33,570 nt of DNA from an uncultured Eubacteriales bacterium (GTDB taxonomy: Bacteria; Bacillota; Clostridia; Lachnospirales; Lachnospiraceae). Both the position numbers and the translations under genes were made by a program. The DNA is taken from the NCBI GenBank assembly GCA_900314565.1, contig OMVU01000046.1, forward strand, positions 1 through 33,570, given 5' to 3'. How positions within the stretch are numbered: position 1 is the first letter of the stretch; each line of letters begins with the position of its first letter. Under the pieces are notes generated by a model. That model made no database searches. It saw only the letters and a list, made by a program, of their open reading frames with translations, and had not been told where the DNA came from. Positions 1 through 7,168 of this stretch are shown here, piece by piece.

Positions 1-121
1 GAGGGATAAATGGCCGGATGACCTTGACACTGCTCCATCCAGGTGCTACCTGAAATTACCTGGGATACCACTAATCCCATAAGAAAAGTGATTGACCCAT
101 TATTATGGACGGTGATCAGAT

Positions 122-556
122 TTGAGATATTTGGTACATCATACCCAGGCTTCCGAAATCCCCGGCCGGCAGGAGTATCTTTACGACATTTTTCACATGT
201 ATTTTCTTCCGCGTACCGAGGTGGGTTCTTATATACCCCTAATCCCCGTTGGGAAGTTCGACCTAGATGTTGTATTTATAACAGGGCATGCGAATTATGT
301 GATGCAGTATTTGAACCTTTATATTGGCGATATTCCAGAAACAATAATTGTGGCAACGACATGCTTATCGCGGCAGCTGATGAAGTTCAAACGGAAAAAG
401 CAGATATATGTTCCTATGTCAAAAGATGATTATTGTTATATCTACGATGGACGACCTTTTGGATTTTCTTTTGATATATCTGATCCGGAACTCGATTTTT
501 ACAATTCTTCCGGCGATTTTATCACAAGACTACAGTCATCATACCGTTTGTTATAA
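122..556 (+). pseudogene. Unknown soluble protein, 3' part of a broken gene
   Basis: I do not recognise this protein. About 144 codons are open from a TTG at 122, but an in-frame TGA lies only two codons upstream and no ribosome site precedes the TTG. Frame +1 just upstream (from 43) reads like protein (ITWDTTNP, then IDPLLWTV), so a frameshift near 113-122 probably broke a longer gene. Visible points are a His in FITGHAN and a Cys in IVATTC about 20 residues later, a spacing loosely like caspase/CHAT-type His-Cys pairs but far too weak to assign. The C-terminus is rich in aromatic residues and Asp (DDYCYIYDGRPFGF). No membrane segments are seen. The stop (554-556) overlaps the ribosome site of the next gene, so the two were translated as a pair. 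Base composition is AT-richer than the chromosome to the right, suggesting transfer. Confidence 0.5.
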
Positions 557-561
557 GGAGG
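555..561 (+). promoter_or_regulatory. Ribosome binding site for the TTG-started membrane gene
   Basis: AAGGAGG overlaps the stop codon of the preceding gene and lies 7 nt before a TTG. It decides the unusual TTG start of the next gene. Confidence 0.8.
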
Positions 562-568
562 TTTCAAA

Positions 569-1267
569 TTGAAACTTGACATTTTAGATGCATATAACAT
601 TAGGGCAAGACTTAGCCCAAGCGTAATACTGCTTGGGCCTGTTGCCTTAACCATTTTTTTCTGTTTTGAAGGGCTTTATTCAACCGTAACCTCTGCCGTT
701 ACATTATGCATCCTACTCGCTCTAACTAATTACGTTCCAATCTTACAGCGACGTTTGGCACCACCCAACAAAGTTCCAGAGAACTACGCTGCAAAGTACC
801 TACAACATGACGACACAACAATAGATCGCATCTCAAAAGATAGGTATTATAAAAAGCTCGCAAAATTAGAAAAATCCTTTTCAGGCTTTAGCACACCCAC
901 GTCTTCGCCAGAATTTCGCAATCTCTGTGAAAGCGCCGTGATATACCTTAGGAACAATACCCGCGATAATCATCTTGTACTTGAAGAGAATATCAACTGC
1001 GGCTTCTGTAAAAACATGCTTATAGATAAACCCATTGGAATTATTATCAATATTTGCCTTGCTCTGTTCACATGTATCTACTCTATCTCGACTTATGAAG
1101 CCTTGGAGTACATACCTGGTCGAAACATTCTCTCCTTTGGCATTAACATCTTTTTTATCTTATTCTGGATATTCGGCATTACAAAAAAGATGCTAGAGGA
1201 AGCCTCAAAAAGATATGCCTATACCTTGATAGCTGCTATCGATTCGATCCCAATAAAAAAGGATTAA
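569..1267 (+). CDS. Unknown four-TM membrane protein (possible effector)
   Basis: A 232-residue protein of unknown function. Hydrophobic stretches suggest two membrane helices near the N-terminus (about residues 16-55), a cytoplasmic middle of about 100 residues rich in Lys and Arg, and two more helices near the C-terminus (about 155-203). The N-terminal phrase DAYNIRARLSPS just before the first helix looks like a conserved amphipathic lead-in. Start is TTG, chosen because a near-perfect AAGGAGG sits 7 nt upstream. It follows the broken gene at 122-556 with 12 nt between them, so the two form a pair. A small soluble protein coupled to a 2+2 TM protein inside a mobile, AT-rich segment is the layout of several anti-phage systems in which the membrane protein is the killing effector. 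That is inference from context; I cannot place it in a named family. Confidence 0.65.
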   Translation: MKLDILDAYNIRARLSPSVILLGPVALTIFFCFEGLYSTVTSAVTLCILLALTNYVPILQRRLAPPNKVPENYAAKYLQHDDTTIDRISKDRYYKKLAKLEKSFSGFSTPTSSPEFRNLCESAVIYLRNNTRDNHLVLEENINCGFCKNMLIDKPIGIIINICLALFTCIYSISTYEALEYIPGRNILSFGINIFFILFWIFGITKKMLEEASKRYAYTLIAAIDSIPIKKD

Positions 1268-1364
1268 GATCTTTTTGAAAACAAACTGGCAAGCAGGGCA
1301 TTTGTCGGACAAACGTCCTTCTCATGCCAATTCCCTTCCGCCTCTGGCTCCAGGAAATTGCTTG

Positions 1365-1380
1365 TTGGGGAACTCCCCAA
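1365..1380. other. Short inverted repeat in mobile-element spacer (possible oriT part)
   Basis: TTGGGG and CCCCAA flank a 4-nt loop. The surrounding 1268-1460 spacer has no gene I can support. Because a relaxase fossil and other conjugation-associated genes lie next to it, this could be a remnant of the transfer origin. This rests on position only. Confidence 0.25.
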
Positions 1381-1462
1381 TCCCCTTGAGATTGCCAACT
1401 CCGTTGTCAGGCTGCGCTGCCGTTCCGGCAGCTTTACAGGCATCGTGCTCACACGGAAAAGA

Positions 1463-1510
1463 GAAAAAGCCGCTGCAGGACATCAGTAAAAACCGACATC
1501 CTGCAACGGC
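1463..1510 (-). terminator. Rho-independent terminator after the ArdA-like gene
   Basis: Read on the minus strand, GCCG and GCAGGA pair with TCCTGC and CGGC (1469-1510, with a two-base internal mismatch) around a T-rich loop, followed by TTTTTCTC. It lies 6 nt after the stop of the ArdA-like gene (1517). Confidence 0.8.
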
Positions 1511-1516
1511 ATTGAT

Positions 1517-2530
1517 TTACCCGATTTCTGCACCCGCAACTTTCGCACTCTTACCGATCGGCAGCCTTGCCTGCATTGCTTCCTTCTTCTTTTCCGCCAG
1601 CTCCTTCAATATGGAGAATGGCTTTATTTCCGTGATCCCCTGACCTTCAAATCTCTCCGGATGCAGGATCTTTTCAACTCTGTCAGAGACCGCCAGGTCA
1701 TCAAAGACCACACCTTCCAGCCATTCCTTCGCTTCAGCCCAGCCTTCCATCTGCATCACCGCTCCTCCCTCTGAGAAGAACCGCAGATTGTCATCCGTAC
1801 TTTCCATCTTATCGAAGGAGTATCCGGCAGCCTCCATCGCCTTCAGAATGGTCTCCTTCTCCTGCTCCGAAAAAATGATGGGATCCTCATCGTTTACGAA
1901 AAGAAGATATTCCTCCGGGATACCTTCCCGTGTACCGTCGAATTCATAATCCCAGCTGGAATTGTCATCACGGACATATCCGGCGTCGCTGTATGTCCCT
2001 CCCTCTTCCAGGCGGACATCCCGGCCAAAGGCTTCATAGTCGATATATCTGGCCAGGGCTCCCATGCTCCTCGTGTCATAGATGCCGGCTTCCTCGACAT
2101 AATAGTAGCCAAGATCCGAATCATCATGGACATCCGGAATGATCTCGAATCGATCAAGATTATAGGTGAGATTGATCAGACCGGTGATCCCGCTCTCCGG
2201 CAGCCCGACGCCGGATTCCAACACTGCCTTGTACTTATCCAGATCATATCTGTCCAGTTCTTCCAGCCGGGCACCGAGATAATTGATTGCTTCCAGGCTG
2301 CTGTATTCCCCAAGTTCCTCTGTGATCCCGTAAAGATCCGAGTCATAGTCTGTGATGAAAATCTCTTCGTAGGGATTGCCGAAATCATCTGCATGGCCGA
2401 TGCCGATCCGGTCATAAACCTGTCGGATCTCCTCCGGCGTTGTCGGGAAGGAACCCCACTCTCCCACCAGTTCTCCTTCGTTATATTTTCCGAGATTCGT
2501 GACGAATGCTTTCAGTTCAAAATCGTTCAT
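1517..2530 (-). CDS. ardA: ArdA-like antirestriction protein with C-terminal extension
   Basis: ArdA proteins are acidic DNA mimics that inhibit type I restriction enzymes and protect incoming conjugative DNA. The first ~205 residues fit the family: VTNLGKYNEGELVGEW near the N-terminus, EIFITDYD around residue 60, and the later GALARYIDYEAFGRD. Acidic residues are dense throughout. At 337 residues it is about twice the classic ArdA length of ~165. The extension (about 215-300) is an uncharacterised domain, followed by a lysine-rich tail containing SILKELAEKKKEAM, which closely resembles the tail of the DUF5688-like gene upstream. The ATG has AAAGGA upstream. It is the last gene before the terminator at 1463-1510. 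Sure about the ArdA part; the extension's role is unknown. Confidence 0.85.
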   Translation of the reverse strand: MNDFELKAFVTNLGKYNEGELVGEWGSFPTTPEEIRQVYDRIGIGHADDFGNPYEEIFITDYDSDLYGITEELGEYSSLEAINYLGARLEELDRYDLDKYKAVLESGVGLPESGITGLINLTYNLDRFEIIPDVHDDSDLGYYYVEEAGIYDTRSMGALARYIDYEAFGRDVRLEEGGTYSDAGYVRDDNSSWDYEFDGTREGIPEEYLLFVNDEDPIIFSEQEKETILKAMEAAGYSFDKMESTDDNLRFFSEGGAVMQMEGWAEAKEWLEGVVFDDLAVSDRVEKILHPERFEGQGITEIKPFSILKELAEKKKEAMQARLPIGKSAKVAGAEIG

Positions 2531-2550
2531 TCTGTTGTCCTTTCATCTTC

Positions 2551-2989
2551 TTATTTCTGTTTTTCCTCGCTTCTGTGGCGGGCTTCTTCAAGCTCTGTCC
2601 GGTGTTCCTCGCCATAGAACATTTCCACATTCTTCTGAGCCCGCAGCATCTCCTGCATCAGCTGTCTCGCCTCCCGGTATTCACGGTAATCCGCTTTCTT
2701 CCGGTTAAGCACCTGTGCATACTCTGCCCGGAGTTCCTTTATCGTCGGCACCTTCCCGTCGGCAGCATCAAAGGCGTCCTTCGCAGCCTTGTGCAGTGTG
2801 ATTTCCGCGCGATGCTCCTCATAGAAAACCTTGCTGTATCCTGACTTACGGTATGCTGCATAAACCTCTTTTGTCTTCGCGTAATTCTGGATATGCTTCT
2901 GCATAGCCAGATTCTCCGAAAGCCGGGCCTCCGCTGCTTTGATCGCATCATTAAGCTCATGAAAATGCGAGACTACAGCATTCGTCTTC
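2551..2989 (-). pseudogene. C-terminal fossil of a conjugative relaxase
   Basis: About 146 codons remain. Text such as YRKSGYSKVFYEEHRAEI, LHKAAKDAFD and PTIKELRAEYAQVL followed by a Lys/Arg/Glu coiled-coil tail matches what I know as the C-terminal region of relaxase/mobilisation proteins on Clostridia integrative elements. The N-terminal nuclease half, with its catalytic Tyr and His triad, is absent. The reading frame stays open further to the right (to 3420), but there it is only the antisense-free alternative frame of the DUF5688-like gene. Real relaxase-like sequence begins around 2989, where the DUF5688-like frame loses sense. A deletion therefore joined the two genes. It ends 20 nt before the ardA start and was probably once cotranscribed with it. 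Confidence 0.7.
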
Positions 2990-4060
2990 GGGAACGGCTC
3001 TTCCCGGCGCTTTGGCTTTCGGTGCATGCTCCATGGCCTCCTTTTTCTTCTCCCCAAGCTGTGACAGGATGGAGGGTCTCTTTTCGGCAGTGTCTCTTGC
3101 TTCGGCCTTCTTTGCCATCTCCTGCGCCAGCTTCCTGCCGGCGGTCTTTTCGGCAAGCTCAAACACCCTGTCGTTCTTGTCGTAATGGTAAACATTGTCC
3201 GAAAGCCGGTCAGCAGGAGCCACCTCATTCGCATTGATGGTCTGCACCATGGCCTCAAGCTCGTGATAATCCGTCTTGCCGTCATCCGGAAGCAGCAGCA
3301 CCTCATGGATCGAAGACGGAAGTACGAAGAAATCTCCTCCCATCTTTTCTGCCGCCATGTCCATGAATCCCGGATACTGGATGACCGCAGCGCCCATATA
3401 GGCTTCCTTCGTGGTGGCAACCATCAGCTCCGGTTCTCCGGGCATGGGCGGATCCGGTTCCATTCCCATCATGGAAGCCATAACCTCCCGCATGGACCGC
3501 AGCGACGCCGGGTGAAGGATGGCGGCATTCTCTACAGCATCCTGATGAAACTGTTCCTGTGAGATCCCGTACTGCTCCATCATCTGATTGGTGACGATGG
3601 AAGTCATTCTCCCGCCATTCTTCTCACCAAGATCCAGGCGGTAGATCAACGCCAGGTCCTCAAGCTTCTCATGCGGGACATCAGCGAGCTTTTCTTCATT
3701 CCCTTTCTGCGGGATCAGTTCCGTCATCAGCTTCTGCTTCATCGCCTGATAATCCGACATGACTCCCAGATCAAACTGCGGCATGCGGTCCACCTGCTGC
3801 ATGATGGCCTGCTCCGTCTCATGAAGGATATCCGAAAACGATCTCCCGGCTTCATGAGCCTCATAGGCCAGCTGCATGTTCATGTTCCCTTCCACCGGAG
3901 AATCCCCGTTCTTGAAGGAGATCCCCCGGTAGGATTCTCCCTGGAGCTTCTCCACGTCCCGGATCCCGATCTTTACGCCGGAATACTTATCCGGAAGCTC
4001 CGTGGCGAAATCGAACTCCAGATCCTTCTTCATCTGCTCCAGAAAAGCATCATACGTCAT
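2957..4060 (-). CDS. DUF5688-like protein of mobile elements, 3' end altered
   Basis: A 367-residue protein resembling the DUF5688 family common on integrative elements of Lachnospiraceae and relatives; its function is unknown. Typical features are the opening MTYDAFLEQMKKDL, a middle with AILHPASLRSM, and the segment GGDFFVLPSSIHEVLLLPDD. No membrane helices or signal peptide are seen. Near the C-terminus a linker RPSILSQLGEKKKEAM matches the tail of the ArdA-like protein. The last ~10 residues (DECCSLAFS) are read out of frame through relaxase sequence, so the natural end was lost in a deletion at about 2990. An AGGAGGT ribosome site lies 9 nt before the ATG. Confidence 0.75.
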   Translation of the reverse strand: MTYDAFLEQMKKDLEFDFATELPDKYSGVKIGIRDVEKLQGESYRGISFKNGDSPVEGNMNMQLAYEAHEAGRSFSDILHETEQAIMQQVDRMPQFDLGVMSDYQAMKQKLMTELIPQKGNEEKLADVPHEKLEDLALIYRLDLGEKNGGRMTSIVTNQMMEQYGISQEQFHQDAVENAAILHPASLRSMREVMASMMGMEPDPPMPGEPELMVATTKEAYMGAAVIQYPGFMDMAAEKMGGDFFVLPSSIHEVLLLPDDGKTDYHELEAMVQTINANEVAPADRLSDNVYHYDKNDRVFELAEKTAGRKLAQEMAKKAEARDTAEKRPSILSQLGEKKKEAMEHAPKAKAPGRAVPEDECCSLAFS

Positions 4061-4101
4061 TCTCGTCTTTACCTCCTGTTTCTAAGTCTGTTTTTGGGCA
4101 A

Positions 4102-4152
4102 CAAAAAAAGGGCGTCCACCCACTGTCTTTTACAACAGCGAATGAACGCCCT
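4102..4152 (-). terminator. Strong rho-independent terminator at the element/chromosome border
   Basis: On the minus strand AGGGCGT pairs with ACGCCCT, an inner CGCTGT pairs with ACAGTG, and seven T follow. It would stop lysS transcripts ~200 nt after the lysS stop and insulate the DUF5688-like gene. Confidence 0.8.
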
Positions 4153-4255
4153 CATGTATTATTCTTTTGTTTTACAGCTCCTACACCCTTGTTTTCGCGG
4201 TTTCCGGGCTGTCAAGCCTGTGGGAAAAACCGCTTTGCAGCACTTTTAGCACCGG

Positions 4256-4284
4256 TTGGTGTAAGTTTGGTGTAAGTGTGTAAG
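4256..4284 (+). repeat. Short direct repeats at the border (possible att-site arms)
   Basis: TTGGTGTAAG occurs at 4256-4265 and again at 4267-4276, followed by TGTGTAAG. Such closely spaced direct repeats are typical of arm-binding sites next to attachment sites of tyrosine recombinases. The position, between the last mobile gene and the first chromosomal gene, fits. No integrase gene is visible in the window, so this remains inference. Confidence 0.35.
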
Positions 4285-4354
4285 ATTCCGGCTATTTCCA
4301 ACAATGAAGTACGTCATGTTTTTTCACTGCCGGAGGCCCTTGCAAAACCGTTTT

Positions 4355-6358
4355 TTAGTACAGCTTCGCGCCGGCCGGAATCGCCGGATCCACCATCAGC
4401 AGATGAAGCCTTTCCTCATCGCCTTCCTTGTGAACGGCACTGATCAGCATGATCAGCATGCCGCAGGAATCGATGCCCATCATCTTTCTGGGCGGCAGAT
4501 TCGTGATGGCGATGCAGGTCTTTCCGATCAGCTGCTCAGGCTCGTAGAACTCGTGAATACCGCTTAAGATCACGCGTTTTTCGTCTGTTCCGTCATCCAG
4601 GATGAATTTCAGGAGCTTCTTTGATTTCGGGACTGCTTCGCACTCCAGGACCTTCACTGCACGGAAGTCGGACTTGGTAAATGTCTCAAAATCGACCGCA
4701 TCTGTAAACAACGGTTCGATATTCAGATGCTCATAATCCGGTACCTTCACATCAAAGAGAGGCATCTTCGGGTCATTCGCATTCACTGCCGGTGCACCCT
4801 CGGGAGCTTCTTCGGCAGCACTCTCTTTGGTCTCGGAGCGCGCACCTTCCTCCTCACTGCCCGTCTTTAACGTCTTCATTGTCGGGAAGAGCAAGACGTC
4901 TCTGATCGTCTCCGCCCCCGTGAACAGCATGACCATACGGTCGATGCCGTATCCGATACCGCCTGTCGGCGGCATGCCGATCTCAAGCGCGTTGAGGAAA
5001 TCCTCGTCCGTGTGGTTGGCTTCCTCATCGCCGGCCGCAAAAGCCTCTTCCTGCGCCGCAAAGCGCTCACGCTGGTCGATCGGGTCGTTCAGCTCGGAGT
5101 ATGCGTTGCACATTTCCCATCCGTTCATGAACATCTCAAAACGGAGGACCTTGCCCGGATTCTCCGGATCCTTCTTGGTCAGCGGGCTGATCTCGATCGG
5201 ATGTCCGGTCAGGAATGTCGGCTGGATCAGATGCTCTTCAACATATTCATCGAAGAAGAGGTTCAGGATATCACCGATCTTGTGGTGCGGCTCATAGTGG
5301 ATCTCACGCGCATCGCAGAGCGCACGGGCTTCCTCGAGCGTCTTCACCTCATCAAAGTCGACGCCGGAATACTGCCTGACAGCCTCTGTCATGGTGATGC
5401 GGGCGAACGGCTTTCCAAGGTCAATGACATGGCCCTTATAGTTGAGCGTCGTCGTCCCGAGGACTTCCTGCGCGACGGTCCGGTACATATCCTCCGTCAG
5501 ACGCATCATCCCCTCATAATCTGTATAAGCCTGGTAGAGCTCCATGAGGGTGAACTCCGGATTGTGCTTCATATCCAGACCTTCATTTCTGAAGACACGG
5601 CCGATCTCGTAGACTCTCTCGAGACCGCCGACAATCAGTCTCTTCAGGTAAAGCTCAAGGGATATGCGGAGCTTCTTGTCTTCATTCAGCGCATTGAAAT
5701 GCGTGGTGAACGGGCGTGCCGCTGCGCCGCCGGCATTTTCGACCAGCATCGGTGTCTCGACTTCCATGAATCCGCGCTCATCGAGGTAGCGGCGGATCGC
5801 GGAAATGATCTTCGAGCGCTTGATGAACACATCCTTCGAACCCGGATTCATGATCAGGTCGACATAGCGCTGACGATAGCGCAGATCTGTGTTCGTGAGT
5901 CCGTGGAACTTCTCCGGAAGGATCTGAAGACTCTTGGAAAGAAGGGTGATCTTCTTTGCATGAATGGATCTCTCGCCTTTCTGCGTCGTGAAAACGAATC
6001 CCTCCACACCGATGATATCGCCCACGTCGAGCTTCTTAAATGCAGGATAATCCTCGCCGAGGTCATCGCGGGATACATAGATCTGAATATTGCCATCACG
6101 GTCCTGCACATTTGCAAAGGAAGCCTTGCCCATGACGCGCTTCTGCATCAGACGTCCTGCGATGGACACTTCCTTACCTTCGAAGGCTTCATAGTTGTCA
6201 AGTATCTCTTTTGTATGCTGTTCCTGATCGTACGTCACGATCTCAAAGGGATTCTTTCCCTCCGCAACAAGATTCGCGAGCTTCTCGCGGCGTACCTTCC
6301 TCAGCTGATTGAGATCCTGAGGTGCTGCGCTGTTTCCCTGATTCCGGTTTTCGGCCAT
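4355..6358 (-). CDS. lysS: Lysine--tRNA ligase with extra C-terminal tRNA-binding domain
   Basis: Class II lysyl-tRNA synthetase, charging tRNA-Lys in the cytoplasm. An N-terminal OB-fold anticodon-binding domain spans about residues 55-155. The catalytic core follows, with motif 2 (FRNEGLDMKHNPEF, near 255) and motif 3 (GGIGYGIDRMVMLF, near 465). Bacterial LysS is normally about 490-500 residues; this one has 667. After an Ala/Glu-rich linker (about 500-530), residues ~555-667 form a second OB-fold of the EMAPII/Arc1p type (FTKSDFRAVKVL, then GKTCIAITNLPPRKMMGIDSCGM), the kind found at the end of MetG. It probably raises tRNA affinity. The gene lies 145 nt after greA and shares its promoter at 7089-7117. 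Confidence 0.97.
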   Translation of the reverse strand: MAENRNQGNSAAPQDLNQLRKVRREKLANLVAEGKNPFEIVTYDQEQHTKEILDNYEAFEGKEVSIAGRLMQKRVMGKASFANVQDRDGNIQIYVSRDDLGEDYPAFKKLDVGDIIGVEGFVFTTQKGERSIHAKKITLLSKSLQILPEKFHGLTNTDLRYRQRYVDLIMNPGSKDVFIKRSKIISAIRRYLDERGFMEVETPMLVENAGGAAARPFTTHFNALNEDKKLRISLELYLKRLIVGGLERVYEIGRVFRNEGLDMKHNPEFTLMELYQAYTDYEGMMRLTEDMYRTVAQEVLGTTTLNYKGHVIDLGKPFARITMTEAVRQYSGVDFDEVKTLEEARALCDAREIHYEPHHKIGDILNLFFDEYVEEHLIQPTFLTGHPIEISPLTKKDPENPGKVLRFEMFMNGWEMCNAYSELNDPIDQRERFAAQEEAFAAGDEEANHTDEDFLNALEIGMPPTGGIGYGIDRMVMLFTGAETIRDVLLFPTMKTLKTGSEEEGARSETKESAAEEAPEGAPAVNANDPKMPLFDVKVPDYEHLNIEPLFTDAVDFETFTKSDFRAVKVLECEAVPKSKKLLKFILDDGTDEKRVILSGIHEFYEPEQLIGKTCIAITNLPPRKMMGIDSCGMLIMLISAVHKEGDEERLHLLMVDPAIPAGAKLY

Positions 6359-6388
6359 GTGCGGTTTTCCCCCTTTATTACTATAATA

Positions 6389-6504
6389 TAGGCTTTAGTC
6401 TGACATATTGGGTCGTGAGGCTCCTTGCAGTGTCCCCTCCAAGTATAAGTTTTAGTCTGATAATCAGGCGGGGAGGCACCTTGCGGCACCCCCTCGTTCT
6501 GTCT
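6389..6504. repeat. Two imperfect ~57-nt tandem copies between greA and lysS
   Basis: TTTAGTCTGA begins both copies, followed after ~20 nt by a shared G-rich then CCTTGC and CCCCTC segment. Copies lie at about 6391-6448 and 6449-6504. The repeat fills most of the gap inside the greA-lysS transcript. Confidence 0.6.
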
Positions 6505-7010
6505 CAGTTATTTTTCGTTCTGGTGATCTCCAGGATCTTATAGTGGCTGATTTCTCCGTTCGCAAGCTCGACGGCGACAACATCCCCGACTCTTTTGCCG
6601 AGCAGCGCGCTGCCGACCGGAGACTCATTGGAGATCATTCCGTTAAGGCTGTTCGCCTCTGTGCTGCCCACGATCGCGAACTCAAGCTCCTCCTCAAATT
6701 CCACATCGTAGAGACGGACGGTGCATCCGACATTGATATCTGTCGTGCTCATCTCATCCTCAGCAACGACCTCGGCATTCTTGAGGATCTTCTCGATCTG
6801 CTCGATGCGGGCTTCGATGTCTCTCTGCTCATCCTTCGCAGCATCGTACTCGGCATTTTCGGAAAGGTCACCCTGCTCACGGGCTTCTTTGATCTTCTCG
6901 GAAATAGCCTTGCGCTTGTTGACCTTCAGGTCATTCAGCTCATCCTCAAGTTTCTTGAGACCGGCATAGGTCATAATGTTCTTTTTTGCGGGAGCTCCCA
7001 TATCTGCCAT
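6504..7010 (-). CDS. greA: Transcription elongation factor GreA
   Basis: GreA enters the RNA polymerase secondary channel and stimulates cleavage of backtracked RNA. The protein has the N-terminal coiled coil (about residues 15-85) with the tip acidic pair inside GDLSENAEYDAAK, then the C-terminal FKBP-like domain ending in GEISHYKILEI. At 168 residues it is slightly longer than the usual ~158. I chose the ATG at 7010 rather than an upstream in-frame start at 7058, because GGAGG lies just before it and the family homology begins there. It heads the greA-lysS transcript. Confidence 0.96.
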   Translation of the reverse strand: MADMGAPAKKNIMTYAGLKKLEDELNDLKVNKRKAISEKIKEAREQGDLSENAEYDAAKDEQRDIEARIEQIEKILKNAEVVAEDEMSTTDINVGCTVRLYDVEFEEELEFAIVGSTEANSLNGMISNESPVGSALLGKRVGDVVAVELANGEISHYKILEITRTKNN

Positions 7011-7045
7011 CGTACTGCCTCCATTTACCTTAAAAATCACAAATG

Positions 7046-7075
7046 AGCGTGCTGACACATCCTGTTCAGCACGCT
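7046..7075 (-). promoter_or_regulatory. Leader hairpin in the greA 5' UTR
   Basis: AGCGTGCTGA and TCAGCACGCT form a perfect 10-bp stem with a 10-nt loop, beginning about 7 nt after the predicted transcription start. In the transcript it is followed by a U-rich stretch (UUUGUGAUUUUU) before the ribosome site. It could be an attenuator/terminator or a 5' stabiliser. Confidence 0.7.
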
Positions 7076-7088
7076 GTCGTAATTCGTA

Positions 7089-7117
7089 ATTATATACACT
7101 TGAAAGTGCCTTGTCAA
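7089..7117 (-). promoter_or_regulatory. Consensus sigma-A promoter of greA-lysS
   Basis: TTGACA (7112-7117) and TATAAT (7089-7094) are separated by exactly 17 nt. Both hexamers are perfect consensus. Confidence 0.92.
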
Positions 7118-7168
7118 GAAAGAACGGTGAGCCTGCGCACTTGCCGAATGAACGGCGGGACTGTTCGT

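Noticed and set aside
1275-1643. 122-codon plus-strand gene after the membrane protein
   Set aside because: It crosses the terminator and the ArdA 3' end, and has no ribosome site or family features.
5012-6391. 459-codon open frame on the plus strand
   Set aside because: Antisense shadow of lysS.
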